A stretch of 64,000 nt of DNA from Crithidia sp. LVH-60A (taxonomy: Eukaryota > Euglenozoa > Kinetoplastea > Trypanosomatida > Trypanosomatidae). Made by a program: the position numbers and the translations under genes. Shown here in pieces: positions 22,201 through 33,900 of this stretch. The stretch's first letter is position 1. Every line of letters begins with the position of its first letter. The stretch lies in contig CP119655.1 in the NCBI GenBank assembly GCA_030078075.1, forward strand, positions 241,001 to 305,000, given 5' to 3'. Under the pieces are notes generated by a model. That model had not been told where the DNA came from and did no database searches. It saw nothing but the letters and a program-made list of their open reading frames with translations.

Positions 22201-22469
22201 AGTACGAGCTGCAGAACTGGGAGCAGGCCCGCCCGTTAGCGGCTCACGCAAACTGGATCATCACTCCGCTTGCGCAAGTGATTGGTAGCGGGAAAGAAAC
22301 CCGCCTGAGCATTCAGCGTGTTGTCTCCGACGGCAAGGAAGCTCGCTCTTCGGGATCAGCGAGCAGCGGTGGCGCATTGTTTCCACTCCGCTTCACGGTG
22401 GTGTTGAAGGGCGAGGCTGCAAATGTCTCCCCACGCCGAGCAATATACGTCGTATGTACGAGTGACTGA
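19281..22469 (+). CDS. ASH/MSP-domain flagellar protein (CFAP74/CFAP221-like)
   Basis: About 1062 residues from the ATG at 19281 (MEFISFENGMLKYAGY). An in-frame codon further upstream only reads through a Phe/Leu-rich pyrimidine tract, so I place the start here. The protein is a string of Ig-like ASH/MSP/SPD-2 modules. Hallmarks recur: an aromatic-Asp-phi-Gly strand followed by a Val-rich strand, as in SVDFGTVVVGEEQTRHITL, KLDFGACFFNEQYWDEVTI, FDLGKVTLNTSHLVEIPV and FIDYGKVPIHCVSLRQCMI, together with PGE and phi-x-F-x-P turns. Proteins built this way (CFAP74, CFAP221, hydin) sit on the central pair of motile axonemes. Which subfamily this is cannot be settled by eye. No membrane segment is visible. 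It is the first gene of the plus-strand block, and the frame is intact. Confidence 0.75.
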   Translation: MEFISFENGMLKYAGYRDDGDSLASAQTTQRRRKRQIFDNVNLIAPSYTQNLLSPDAAPFTCTPEKVCFVNYDVGKEYSFTVSFLNRTTVPKTFRVMPILPKFANALQFEYDVPPRISPGLSWDVVLRFRPRENIDFSTALYVKTEEGYLALPISTSRKSFVFSVQPKSVDFGTVVVGEEQTRHITLRNKGALSGTVVVGGSFKSLLELKHTNPVSNKKLSFFKIFPQQYKIEVPPFSTFDVAVHFAPLCPVKIDTDITLTDKSSAREVFTVPITGVSTELPVYLTNSKLDFGACFFNEQYWDEVTIVNRTNITAIADFRVPAALSAVVSVSPARVNVQPGEQYTVQVSIITSKKMLRNFASTVECAVRGQTLPLPLNITATLSERCPQIATTAFDLGKVTLNTSHLVEIPVTNEAGVVQLVGFEILPPWITASPEVVEMVPHETAIFRLTVEPPQKGRFSQRLRVVNEFGDSQVVTISGQGCSAPFSMASRTLLLPPCNVGGCVSATTVLFNSSGQAGEFSFKVPSSCFKVSPNTGILQPGESIPIAVIFNAPVEYETVELSQQPVVFQRPPKSKKDTLSLAASESITFQKRAMYDDWEAGDGEVGWSRHRQFRLKCDINGDGDDSFFFTVRCCATKPLVAIEESDSASKAVAAETQAESSSSARQNGRKAVVAADTVEQVEADPRPTFETFIDYGKVPIHCVSLRQCMIANRDTEHFFVRAPPISPLAAFSVLSYPFNGVARQCTSSVSVAFHPRKYGRFNEVLEFELEAKSGSRTKIRIRVQGACSPTQLTISMADSNTSAEKDVSESLSRLLFSCTQKNDSVRKCLNFLNVGTSPLAVVIKDTTAAADALRAAGSVERSFLVHPRIFTVQPNSKQSVTVVFAPTDEGLHSQRLSIVASGENREVALDGRCVKGAVYALVPHTSPRDGRVVALSFLEDVGCRPEYPVSLTFEENEVKTVVIGSVVNGPSGEYELQNWEQARPLAAHANWIITPLAQVIGSGKETRLSIQRVVSDGKEARSSGSASSGGALFPLRFTVVLKGEAANVSPRRAIYVVCTSD

Positions 22470-23336
22470 AAAATGAAACGTTTTGTTTTTACTCTTTATC
22501 TTTTAGAGCACAAACGCACATCCACAATGGAGGCCAAACAGGTCTTTGTTGCTTTTTTTTTTTATTGTCACAACTGCTTTTCTTATTTTTCATATCATAT
22601 CCGATGACCTTACCATAGGTGAACGAAGCGTGGTGCACTTGCACATACACACCACATGCAGAATATCTGATGTTCCAATATGTAATTTAGCACTGGTTTA
22701 TTATTATTATTATTATTTCTCGCAGTCTTGCGATACATTTTTATTTTTGACATCCAGGCCGGGAACTTGGAAGCACCGGAATGAGAAGGGCTGGCGGATA
22801 CGGAGGTTTTTGGCTCTGTTACACACTGTCAAGTGTCGCAGTGCCTCTAGAAAAAAGATTGCTTGCCATTTGACCTTCAGTGAGAAGGACTGAAATCGTC
22901 CAGCTGTGACTGCTGTATCGCTGTTTTGCGCCGTTTCTGCTTGCGGCTTTGCTGTGAGTCATTGGATTCTTTGCTTGGCTGTCTTCCTGCACACTGCCTC
23001 CACTTTTCTTCACTGTACTCTGGACTGTCTTCGTCTCTGCTTCTTTCTTTCGCTTTTCTTTTTGCCTCTGGCCGCGTGTGGCAGGCCACTTCAAGACAGG
23101 TTAAAAAAAACAGAACCCACCTGCTGTACTTTTCTCCCCATTGTTTTTTATCGTGCTAACTGTCTTTTCTTCTACGCACGTCAACTCCCGCGCATTTTTC
23201 TATCGCCTTCAATACGCGCGTTGGGCTTTTTCCTTTCCTGCCTTTACAAGCATACAAGTAATTCCACACATCACTTTGGTTTCAGCTATATTTATTTTCC
23301 TCTCGCAAGCTCTTACTTCTCGTCTGCTACACAAAA
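22470..23336. other. Intergenic region
   Basis: No gene seen. It contains an (ATT)n run at about 22699-22717 and long pyrimidine stretches (22548-22563 and 22990-23070) that probably direct trans-splicing of the next gene and polyadenylation of the previous one. Confidence 0.55.
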
Positions 23337-24296
23337 ATGAAAAGCTGCGTGCGTCTTTTGTCTCCGGCACAGGCGGCATCGCTGATTCGGTCTATCGGGC
23401 CGTTCGAGGTGCACCGCGGGGACAGCAAGGGCGTTATCGAGGTGTTCTCTGGAGATCCAAAACACCCGGTGCAGAAGCTGAACTTGCTCGGTGTCGCATA
23501 CATTTCCGCTCTCAAGGAGGTCGCCACCCTCTTGTCGGAGGAGCTTAATGCGGAGGCGCGAGTGGCTATCTTCGCTCCGCGCGAAGGATGCTCGTTTTCG
23601 GCCGGCATCGACCTTAAGGAGCTTGCTGGGGGTCCCGGAGAAATCTCTGCCGAGACTGCTGCCTCGAAGTTCCCCGCTATGCGCCTCCAGCAGCAGCACC
23701 GCATGGTGCGTGCCTTTCAAGACGGCCTCTCTTCCCTGGCACGCTGCCGCATCCCCATCATCGCCGCCATTGACCGCCACTGCATCGGCGGTGCCACGTC
23801 CGTCGCGAGCGCCTGCGATCTGCGCTACGCCACTGCCCGCTCGACCTTCTCTCTACGCGAGGCTGCGGTGGGCCTCGCTGCCGACATTGGGGTGCTGCAG
23901 CGCCTCCCTGCCATTATTGGCGAGGGTCGCACCCGTGAGCTCGCCTTCACTTGTCGCGATTTCAACGGCGACGAAGCGAGACAGATGGGCTTTGTGGAGG
24001 AGGTGTGCCCCGACTACGCAGCGTTGATGGCGCACGCGCGGCGCCGTGCTGCTGAGATTGCGGCGAACTCGCCTCTCGGTGTCCAGAACTCCAAGCTGAT
24101 TTTGAATTGGCAGCGCGAGAAGGCAATACAGGAATCGCTAGAGTACCAGGCGGCAATTGCAGCTTTCAGCTTGCCGTGCCACGACATTGCTGAGGCGGCA
24201 ACTGCCTTTGCCGAAAAGCGCGCACCGGTCTTCACAGACTACGTAGTCAACCCGACGGGTGGTGTGCCGACGCCGCGCAAACATTCTCCGGAGTGA
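23337..24296 (+). CDS. ECH1: Enoyl-CoA hydratase/isomerase family, dienoyl-CoA isomerase-like
   Basis: A 319-residue crotonase-fold protein. The segment REAAVGLAADIGVLQRLPAIIG matches the signature of delta3,5-delta2,4-dienoyl-CoA isomerase (KEVDVGLAADVGTLQRLPKVIG in mammals). The catalytic Glu196 and Asp204 of the rat enzyme correspond to Glu175 and Asp183, with the same spacing of eight. The third acidic active-site residue, rat Asp176, aligns with Ser155 in CIGGATSVASACD. The oxyanion-hole region FSAGIDLKEL is present. The enzyme would act in beta-oxidation of unsaturated fatty acids. The C-terminus (KHSPE) is not a PTS1 signal. The N-terminus has little acidity, which would allow mitochondrial import but does not prove it. 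The start ATG follows a pyrimidine-rich leader, and the frame is intact. Confidence 0.88.
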   Translation: MKSCVRLLSPAQAASLIRSIGPFEVHRGDSKGVIEVFSGDPKHPVQKLNLLGVAYISALKEVATLLSEELNAEARVAIFAPREGCSFSAGIDLKELAGGPGEISAETAASKFPAMRLQQQHRMVRAFQDGLSSLARCRIPIIAAIDRHCIGGATSVASACDLRYATARSTFSLREAAVGLAADIGVLQRLPAIIGEGRTRELAFTCRDFNGDEARQMGFVEEVCPDYAALMAHARRRAAEIAANSPLGVQNSKLILNWQREKAIQESLEYQAAIAAFSLPCHDIAEAATAFAEKRAPVFTDYVVNPTGGVPTPRKHSPE

Positions 24297-27200
24297 ACAG
24301 CCCACCCTCTCCTTCAAAGGGCATTTTCTTTTCTTTTGCGTGAGTGCGCGCGTGCGTTGCTTGCATGTGCATCATACGGCGAAACTTGATAGTCCTCTCT
24401 CCTCTTCGATGGTGCTCTTCTCTTCTTCCTTTTTCATCTTCTGATAGCGCTTTCTTTTTTGCATTCTCTGTCTTTGTTCCTACCCTTTTTTCTCTTTATC
24501 TTCTCCTCGATCGGCTTTGACGAAAGACACAGCAAAGTAGAGAGCAGCATTGAAAGAGGCCGACTTTTTTTGAGGACCCTCGATTCAAGCAAAATGGTGT
24601 CCTTCAAGCAGACTGGAACGTACAGTGAATGGTCTCTAAAAAAGTGGTGTACAACACCTACTTTCTCAGCGAGTCTCTACTCGCGGCCAAAGCTAACACG
24701 CTGCAGTGATCGTCATGGTCACTTTTTTCGGCTGTCCTTTCTGTGTTGCTGCTTTTCTCTTTCCATGGCGCGAAAGGCTCGCAAGCTCTTCTGGTCCGTA
24801 CCGAGTCTCCTAAGAACGCATCCGCCCACTGTCCTATGTGTGCGTTCTCCCGTTTTTGTTGTTTGTTGGCGACTCGAGTGTATTCCGTTGCGTGTTCCTG
24901 CGAGATCTTTTTCTTTCGCTGACTTTTTATTTGCCTCCTCTTTTCTGCCTCGCATCTTTCCTGTGTTTGCGTGCGCGCTCTCTCCTCTTTCTCTCTCTCT
25001 TTCTCGCGTCTCCACCACTGTGAACTCACACACGCTAAAACCGCAATCAAACCTCTCACAATGAAAACAAACAAACAAAAAAAAAACTCAAATAGATTAT
25101 TTTTTGTTCCTGACGCCTTTACGCATCCTGAAAAAAAAAAAAAACATTCCAAGCACTTGCTACCATTATACATCTCCCTATATATATAATCATCGTTTTC
25201 TTTCAAGAAAAGCAAATATCTCACTTCTTTTTTTTTTTCCTCCTCGTTTTTCTACTGTTGCTGTTGCCGTTGTTCCCTATAAGAAGAACGCAACCTTTCG
25301 CAGCATACGCAAAGATAACAAAAGAGGAAAAAAAAAAAGAAAGACTGACAGATACACTTGCCGGTACATCTTTGAAACGAAACGGAAAAAAGGGACCCTT
25401 TTTTTGAGCGGTCTCCGTCTCCGGTTTGAACGCACGCTCGACAAGGGAAAGAAAAACACGTGAAGTGCTTTCGTTCTCTCTTTTGGAGAAAAGAAAAAAA
25501 ACCTCGTGTCTGCATCTCAAACATTCAACAAGAACAAGATCTGTTCTCGCTCCGTTCTGCTTTTTTCACATTGTCTGGTCAATCTTACACTTCTCTCTTT
25601 CCTTCTCTGCGTGAGCATCTCTTCTTTTATTCTTTGCCTTTCTCTCTCCTGACTGTTGTGCGGTTCTCCGCTTTCATTCTCCTCCCACATTTCTCTTTCT
25701 TTTCACCTCTTTTTTTTTTTTTGCTCTCGGTACTTCCCTGCCGAGCTGTGCTAGCTTTGTGCACTTTTCTTCTCCGCCATACGCATACCACGTCGTCTTT
25801 TTTTTTTTTTGATTTGGCGTGGCGTTGCCTTTATCCGTAGAAAATAAGCTTCAATATTGACCCTCTTCCATTTTTTTTTCCTCCGCCTGTGATCTCATCC
25901 TCCTCCCTCCCCCCTTTCTGTAGAGAGCTGCAGTGTATGAGCAGAACGAGAAAAGAAGAAGAAGAAAAGATAAGCTACCGTTTCTACTTTTAAAACACAA
26001 AAGAGCACCGTATTGTGTTTCATTTGTTGTTGTTGTTGTCGATTTCTTCCCCTTCACTAGTATAGTGCCACAGCTCGTAGACCTCAACTTCCATTCGATA
26101 CTTGTCTCCAATCTTTTTTTTCGCCGCTGTCTTTTTTTTGTTTTGTTTGTTTTCCACCACCTTTCCGATCTGGCGTTAATTTTCTTCTTGAACTTTCTTA
26201 CTCTTCCTTTGTTGCTTTGATACTTGTTTTCCTCTCTCTTTTTGTGGTTCCCCACCTTGTCTCTCTCTCTCTCTCCTTCGCTTTGTCTTCTTCTGTGTTT
26301 GAGCGGAAAGGTGCAAGGCGACTCCTATTGTTAAACTGTGCTCTCGATCTTTTTCTCTCTCTCTCTCTTTCGTTTCGCTTCTTCTTAGTCTTCCTCTTGC
26401 GTTTTTTTTTTTTGCCCCTTTTTTGTTGACTCGTCGTTGTCGTTGCTCTTGTTCATCTTCACTGTCTAAATTCCTTTTCCGTCCTTTCAGTTTTCTTTTT
26501 CTCCGGCGTTTTTGTTTTTTCTTCTCTTTCCTTCCTCTTTTCTTTTTCTCTTCTCCTCTGTTCTTACTCCATTTTGCCACTATTATTTCGTTTTATGGTG
26601 GACCAGTCAGGATATCCGCAGCCCCTTCTACACTATCGATCAACAGAGCCGCCAAAAGGAAAAATAAAAAAAGAACAGTAGCTAGAGAAAAATACCGGCG
26701 TGTCTTGGTGCCTTTTGTTTTCTTTCTTTTTCTTTCTGTCAATCGTAGTGGCAGCACATCTTTTTAGGACTGAAACACCTTTTTCCAAAGTTGAAATAAT
26801 TATTATTCCCACTAGCAAGAAAAAAAAAACTGTAGTTCTTTATTTGCTTTGTTCAGGAGCTTTTTTTTTTTCCTCGTCTTTGCCGTTTTGCGTCGCCAAA
26901 CGGTGTCTTGACGGTTGAGGGAAAAATCGAAACAAGAGTTTCCGCTTTGTTTTTCCCCCTTCCCGATTAGCACCACCTGCACACGGACGAAAGAAAGGCC
27001 AAGAAAATCACAGCATACTCCAGAACTTACAAAACAAAAGGAGGAGAAAAAGGGCATCCAGACGAGTCCTGTCGAAAAGAAAAAAACCTGACTTTGTTTT
27101 TTATTCCCTGTGCCCTTCCCGTGACGGTAAGGAGATAGAGATACGAGAAAGAAAAAAAAGAGAAGCATTCTCGGCACTAAATTTCTTGCTCTTTTTTTTT

Positions 27201-28311
27201 TCCTTAATCCTCTACAGAGGTGAGCACTCTGCCGTCTTCCGTATTAACAGTACTTTTTTTTTTTTTTCATTCTTTCGGTGTTTGCGTGTAGCGACCTTTT
27301 TTTTTTTTTTTTTTGCGGCGTGCACCAGAACTGTTCACGATCAGGCTTCTGTTTCGCCTGTTGTCGTTTCGTTTCTATTTTCTCTTTTTTTCGGACCCTT
27401 TTTTGTTGTTGTGTCCTGTCAGGCTAGTCGTTGCAATTCTATCTGCACATACCTCTCTCTCTTTCCCGTCCTCTTTTTTGTTTTTTTTTTCTGTTGTCGT
27501 GTCGCCGTCCCAGCGTGGAGTTTTGCTTTTCCTGTATCTCGTGACTCATTCTCCATTTCTCTTTTTCTGTTTCCTTCTGATTTGAAACGTGCTCATTCGA
27601 AGGGTCTTGTCGCGCGTCAGACACCGCCTTTTTCTGCGAAGATCTTGCCAAGAAGAAACAAGAAACTTTTTTTTGTCGTCCTTGTCTGTTTTCTCTTCTT
27701 TTAATTTTTTTTTTTTGCTCGAGTCCTCAACCGGTCACCTTCACACACACACATACGTGGTTTGCGCTGACTCCTTTTCTTTTTCGCTTTGTCTGTCGGT
27801 TGTTGCTGTCGTTTGTCTCCCTCTCTTATTTCCGTTTGTTTTTTGCTTCTCTTTCTCTCTATTGAAATACTTCCTGTTAAACACCCTATATCTATTCTTG
27901 TCTTCTTTATTGGCAGTCTGGCGGCGTTGTGTATCTGCACCGCACACTGGGGAAAAACGTCCCGCACCAATATTTCTTAGTTTTCCTTTTTTTTTGTTTG
28001 CCTGATTTCATTTTTTTCTTTCTATCTTTCTTTTCTTTCCCCCCTCTTTTTTCCGTACTGTTCACCGCTGCGCGGTTCGATAAGAGGTAGCTCAACGGAT
28101 AGCCGTACACACACACGCATAAAGAAAAGAGCAGCTGTCAAAAAGAGTTAATTCAACCTTTCTCTCTTTTGCTTTCTCCGTTTTCCGTCCGCTTCTGCAA
28201 TTTCACGTTATTTTCCTTTCTTCTCTCTCTTTCTGCTCCCCACTGCACCACGTGGTGAACGTGTGCGTGGCAATTGAGCCAGAAAAAGACAAAGAGAGTT
28301 TTAAAAAAAAA
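24297..28311. other. 4-kb gene-free region upstream of the RRM gene
   Basis: I find no supportable gene in 4 kb. The top strand is strongly pyrimidine-rich with T runs of 8-16, (CT)n (26258-26276) and (GTT)n (about 26025-26038). All frames are Phe/Ser/Leu-rich or Lys/Arg-rich low complexity. A pyrimidine tract at about 28208-28240 is a likely splice signal for the RRM gene. The rest is probably a long 3' UTR, a long 5' UTR, or non-coding RNA I cannot see. Confidence 0.55.
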
Positions 28312-29686
28312 ATGAACCTCAACACCAACCCGTACGCAAACGCGTCCAAGTATCCTGCCAGCACCGCGTCGCTCTACTCCTCCCCTACAGGGATGTACAG
28401 CAGCACGACGAACAGCGCGAGCAACGTGAACGTCGGTCCGGGCAGCGCCGCCATCTACGCCACCACCTCGCCCGCCCTCACTGCCCCGACCTCCGCCTAC
28501 CACGGCGCGATGCAGGCGGGCGGGTCGCCGCAGATCACCCATCAGCAGCCGCAGGGCACCGTGCCCTCCTACAACACCTACAGCTCCGCTCCATCCGGCG
28601 CACCCGCTGCCGGGGCGGTGGCAGCGGCGGGGCGGCCCGGCGAGATCTTCTACCACGGCGCCACCATGTCCGGCCACCCGTCCGCCGCAGGGCAGCCCAT
28701 GTACTCCACTGCGGGCCCGACAACGGCGCTCTTCCACATGGGGGCCTCGTCGGCGCTGACGCAGGGGCCTTCTGGGCCGCAGATGCTGTCTGCCGCAGCA
28801 GCAGCAGCAGATGAACGCGAGTGCCGCCGCCCTCGCCGCCTACGGCAACCCCGCCACGAACATCAATGTCGGCTACAAGCTCTTTGTTGGCCAGGTGCCG
28901 GCCGTGTGCACCGAGGAGCAGCTGCGGCCCCTCTTTGCCCAGTTCGGCCGCCTGCTGGAGATCAAGATTATGCGGGAGCCGAACGGCCGCAGCCGGGGCA
29001 GCGCGTGGGTGCGCTACGAGGCGGAAATCTCGGCGCGCCGCGCCATTGAAGCGCTGAATGAGAAGCACGTCGTGCCGCCACAGACGAACGCGCTGCGGGT
29101 GCAGTTTGCCACGCCGAGCCAGAACCGCACGCAGGTGGTCCCGGCCCAGCTCCAGCCAGCCGCGCTGCAGTCGCCGCCGATGCAGGCTGCCCAGCGTGGC
29201 TACGGCACGACGATCATCACCTCGTCCCCCCTCCAACAGTCGCAGCAGCAGCCACAGCATCAGCAGCAGCAGCAGCAGCAGCGTGTGGGTGATGCCTCAG
29301 CCGGGACGTCGGCCTACACCGCCATGCCGCAGGGCTACGCGCCGGCGCCGCACGCACCCACCGCGTCGTACCTCCCGTCTGGCCAGTACACCTCCTCCAG
29401 CGTCATTTCGTACGGCAACAACGACAGCGCCTTCGCAATGCGCGCTCCTGGGCAGCAACAGCAGGTGCAACAGCAGCAGAAGCCACCGCAGCAGCAGCAG
29501 CAGCAGCCACCGTCGCCTGCGCAGCAACCCCAAACCCAGCCTCAGCAACAACAGCAGCAGCAGCAGTTCCCCGGTCGGATGGAGTACGTGCGGACCACCG
29601 GCCAGCCGGGCGGTAACGTGCTCTACACCCCCTTCTCCGCAGCAGGCGCGATGCCGGCGAGCCAGCGTCAGGGAGCGCAGCCCTCG

Positions 29687-29718
<32 letters not shown>

Positions 29719-29814
29719 ACAGCAGCAGCTGGTCTACACGACCGGTGGGCAGATGCGGACCGGCATGATGTACGCCCCGGATGGGTTTGCCATGTCGAAC
29801 CAGATGCCCGCGTC

Positions 29815-29850
<36 letters not shown>

Positions 29851-29866
29851 ACAGTGGCGCAACTAG
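28312..29866 (+). CDS. Glutamine-rich RNA-binding protein with one RRM; one frame change
   Basis: It starts MNLNTNPYANASKYPAS at 28312. Its first roughly 165 residues are Ser/Ala/Thr/Tyr-rich and disordered. Near 28795-28812, within the GCA/CAG run, the coding sense moves one frame (+1) and continues to the stop at 29866. A single RRM follows at about 28873-29115 with RNP2 KLFVGQV and RNP1-like GRSRGSAWVRYE. The C-terminal half is extremely Gln-rich, with several CAG/CAA tracts (29260-29282, 29690-29730, 29815-29853), and ends QQWRN. Such single-RRM, Q-rich proteins in trypanosomatids usually act on mRNA stability or translation. I cannot assign it to a named RBP. The frame change is best explained by an indel in the triplet run. 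Confidence 0.8.
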
Positions 29867-30929
29867 AGCGAGACGTGCACGCGCCTCTCTTTCTCACGCA
29901 GTGACTGTCAAAAGGGAGGTATTTGTGGCTCTTACCTTTCCTCTTTGCTTCCCTCCCTCACTCTTTTTTTGGGCACAGCTGACGTTGCAGCTGCGGGTTG
30001 GACGTAGGAGAGTAATTTGAGGCTTGCAGGTTTTGTTTCTTATGTGTCTTTCCTCTATTTTCTTGTGTGTGTGTTGTATTTATTGCTGTTGTTTTCCTCC
30101 TATTGATTGACTGTTACGACTCATTATTTGCTTCTTCTCTCGTTGCTGTTGTTCCCTACGTTCTGTTCCCTTTTTTTTTCTCTTTTGTAGTCGTCTCCCT
30201 TGATCTCTGCTCGCTGGATCCCTTGCACCATTGCTTCCACGTCCCCAACGCACACATTTGTGTATGTATGTGTGTGTAAGGCTGGATGTGATGCCCTTCC
30301 TACATAATCACCGGATTATTATTATTTATTGAGTATGAGTGCGTGTGTGTGTGTTTATGCACGTCTATGTGTATGCTCTCTCTCTCTACGGGTTTGAGCA
30401 CCCCGACCCGGCTTCCTCTTCCACGCTATCTTTTCCGGTGTCCTTGGCGACCCGCAAGACGCACAATTCTGTTGTGTTTCTTCTTGGTAATTCTGCTACA
30501 CATTCTCTAAAAAAAAATTGCTGTATTTTTTTTGTCCTCTCTCACTCTTTGGCTTGCTGAATTAATTACTCTTTTTCTGCGTGTTCGCTTACCCCCCTTT
30601 ATACTCACCTCTCTTTTTTTCCTTCTTCTTCATTTTAATCTTTTTGATCTCTTTTTGGTCTCCTTCACCGCACCTCGAGAGATTTTGTTTTAGTTTATTT
30701 AACGGTGACGTCCCGCTTTATATGAAAGATACTCACTTCGTAGTGTGTTGCGCAGCGCGCTCCTACTGTACGTAATCCATTTTTGCTGTTGCGCTACACA
30801 CACAGTCTTTTTTTTTTGTTGGAGGCCATCTATTCGCTGCCAGTAGCTTTGTCGCTGCTGGGACGTGGCCGATGTGCACGGTGGTGCAGCGCTGTCCGCT
30901 GTTGTGTGCAAATCGAAAGATCAGCTTTC

Positions 30930-30960
<31 letters not shown>

Positions 30961-33900
30961 TCTTTCTTTTTTTTCTTTCTGGTTTCCTCTCGACCTGGTG
31001 GGGGATCCACTGTGTGTTGTGCTATTTTTCTTTACGTGTGTGTGTGTATGTGTGCTCTCCTCTTTTTTTCCCTTTCTTTTTCCCATTTTGTGCACCTTTC
31101 TCACTTTCCATTTTTCTTTAGTCTTTCGTACTTTTTCTGTTTTTATTATTCCTTTGTGGATTACGAGTGGAGACGTGGTGGCTTCGCCATCGATAAAGAG
31201 AGGAGGGAATGAAAAGAGGAAGGGAAATGAAAATAATAATCAAAGACAGTATGGGGCTTAAAAGCTATTCTTCCTTTTTTTTTTCTGCGCGTGTGTGTAT
31301 ATGCGTGCCAGTGCCATGCTGCTTCGTGGCTCAGTCACCGTTACGTAATCCCTGCTCGCTGCAGACGCGTAACAGAGACATTTAGAGCAGCAGCACAGAA
31401 GAAAAGGAAAAAGAAAAACAAAGGATTTGCGTGTGCGAAAACCCCTTTTTTTTGTTCTCCCTCTCTCCGCAGAGGAACTCACAGTGTTTTTTTTATATAT
31501 ATCGTTTAAGAAAAAAAAAAAGAGAGAAGCAGAGTTAGGTGAAATAGAAAACTTTTTTTTTTTCTCGAGCTCTCATTGTCGTTGTTTTTGCCTTTTGATA
31601 TATCTAAAAAAAAAAAAAAAGAGAGAGGCTCTGTGCTCGACCGCCATAACATATATCTGTAAAAGGTCCAGTAAAGTTCTTTCCATCGTGCTGGTCTGCT
31701 TCTGCTGCTATTTCTGAAGTCTACTCACTTCTTTCACCTTTTTTTTTCCTTAAGAGCTTCATGAGGCTTATTGGCCGTCTTCGCTCTCTTGGTGCGTCTC
31801 TCTTTCCAAAGTGTACGTCAACTCCACGAAGGCAAAGAGAGGAGGAAAAAAAAAGATGAATGTCGCTTTGCTGCTGCGGGCTTCTCTTCTTTTATTTTTT
31901 TCTTTAGTTGCTGTCGTCGTCGCGCATCAAGGCAGCAGTTAGGAAAAAGAAACGGAGAAGAAGAGGCAGAGGCGTAGCATTACCGTGATTGTTTGTCTGT
32001 GGTTGAAACAACCAAAAAACGACTGATGTGCGGGTGTGTACTAAACGAAAAGCTTTATTTTGTTTTTTCAATACAGCAGCAGTACCTGTTTTTTTTTCTT
32101 TCTTTCTGTATTAGTGTTTTTCGCGTGTTTTTTCTTTAATTTTTTTTTTTTCATTTGCTCCTTTTTCTGTTTAGCATCGCTTATTCCCCCTTATTTTTCC
32201 TGTCCAACTCTTCTTTATCTATCTCCCTCTCCCTCATCACTCACCATTCGTCTTCCAGCGTCACCACTCTCATTGAACAAGACCAAAAAAAAAAAACGCT
32301 CGGCTCGTCGTCGTGCGTATGTGTCTTTGATGGCAACATCCTCTTTCGATTGTTCACACCGTTTCTTCTTCTTTTTTTTTCTCTTTTGCGACTCTTTTGG
32401 CCCTTCCATTCTATTTTTGATACGTCACGTGTTACGTAGATGTGCGTGCGTGCGTGTGTGCGTTTTACAGTGATGATTTCTTATTATTTTTATTCACTCA
32501 CTTCCCCAAAGTGTCTTTCTTGTACGTATATTCTTGTCTTCTCGTCAGTTATGGAGCACTGCCAACTTTTCTCTTCTTTTTTTTTACTTTGCTGCTTAAC
32601 GTTTTTTTTTTTTTTTCTTTACTTGCTTCCCGATGACAAAGGTTTTTTTTGATCTCATTATGCCTTTTAAAAAATCTCTGGTAGCACCGCGTTATTATGT
32701 GCCCCTCCCTCTTCATGAGCACGAAGTTAGCTATTTTTTTTTTTCTCTGGGTGTACGGTGCGACAAATTTTTTTTTGTTTGTTTGTGTGTGTTCTGCGGA
32801 TTTGCCTTTGTGCCCATGAGCCACGCGGGTGCCTAATGCATGCGCAGCTTCTGTCCTGCCAAGATTCGTGAGTCAACATCCATGGCAGGGATAGTTTGTT
32901 TCTCCGGTTTGAAAGCGAAGTCATTGCCGCGTTTGTTCTTTTCCGTTTTTTTTTCGTGCGGAGCTGTCGACTTTCTGAAAAAAACGGGTTGCTGCTCCGC
33001 CATCGCACCGTTTCACTCTCATTAGAAGAAAAGGAAATAATAAATTAAAATCTAGCAATGCTCGTAGTCTTCCTCCTTCCCCATTTCGCGCATGACTTCT
33101 CTGTTCTGTGTATTTGTGTGAGTGTACGTGTGCGCTTTTTTCTTTTTTCTTCATTTTACGTCTATGTGTCTGTACGTGAACCGTGTTTGTGTTATCTTTA
33201 CTTACTTTCCATCTATTCTCGTTTGGTTATGTTGCTGTGCTCTCCCTCTGACTGATAGCTTGTTCTGTTTTTTTTTCCTTCTCTCTCTCTGCCTTTCTTG
33301 AGAGTATGCGTTTTGCTTTCTGTACTTTCTTTCATTTTTTTCTCTTAGTTTTCATAATCTTCTTTCGTCCATGGACACCACTTTTATTTTTCTCTCTGTT
33401 TAACACCTCAATTCCTTTTCTTATTGCCACGACAGCTCTTCGTCGTTCTCTTACTTCACGAAGCTTCTTGAAATGCCCGACATCTTTATTTGTTTTTTTT
33501 TACTCCGTCTTCCTTGCCTCGCGTTCTTTACCTATTTGCGGTTTTTTTTTTTTCTCCCTTCCTCTTTTGCTCCGGTTACGTCCCTCTCTCGTACGTGCAC
33601 CTTTGGCGCCGCAGCACATGCTCGTATATTTATGTTGCGTATGACGTTGTTATTGACTTTTTTTTTCTCTCTCCTCTTCACATTGTTGTGTGATGCATCC
33701 TCCCTACCACCACCACCACCAATAGTTCTCTACTTTTATTCTGTGTGCGCGAGTGCTCTTGCTCTTGCTCTTCTCTATTCTATAAAAAAAATTGTTTGCC
33801 TGTTTTGTTTCTTCCTCTCTTATTTTGTTTAACGTCATTGTGCCTGATAATATGTATGTACACTTTACTCTCTCCTTCTCAATGTTGCCTTGTCCTTTCC

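Noticed and set aside
24459-25064. 201-codon plus-strand frame in the spacer before the RRM gene
   Set aside because: Phe/Leu/Ser-rich low complexity following T/C-rich DNA, with no domain.
28060-28120. tRNA-like words (ggttcgat and tagctcaacgg)
   Set aside because: They lie in the wrong order and spacing for B and A boxes, and no cloverleaf can be drawn.
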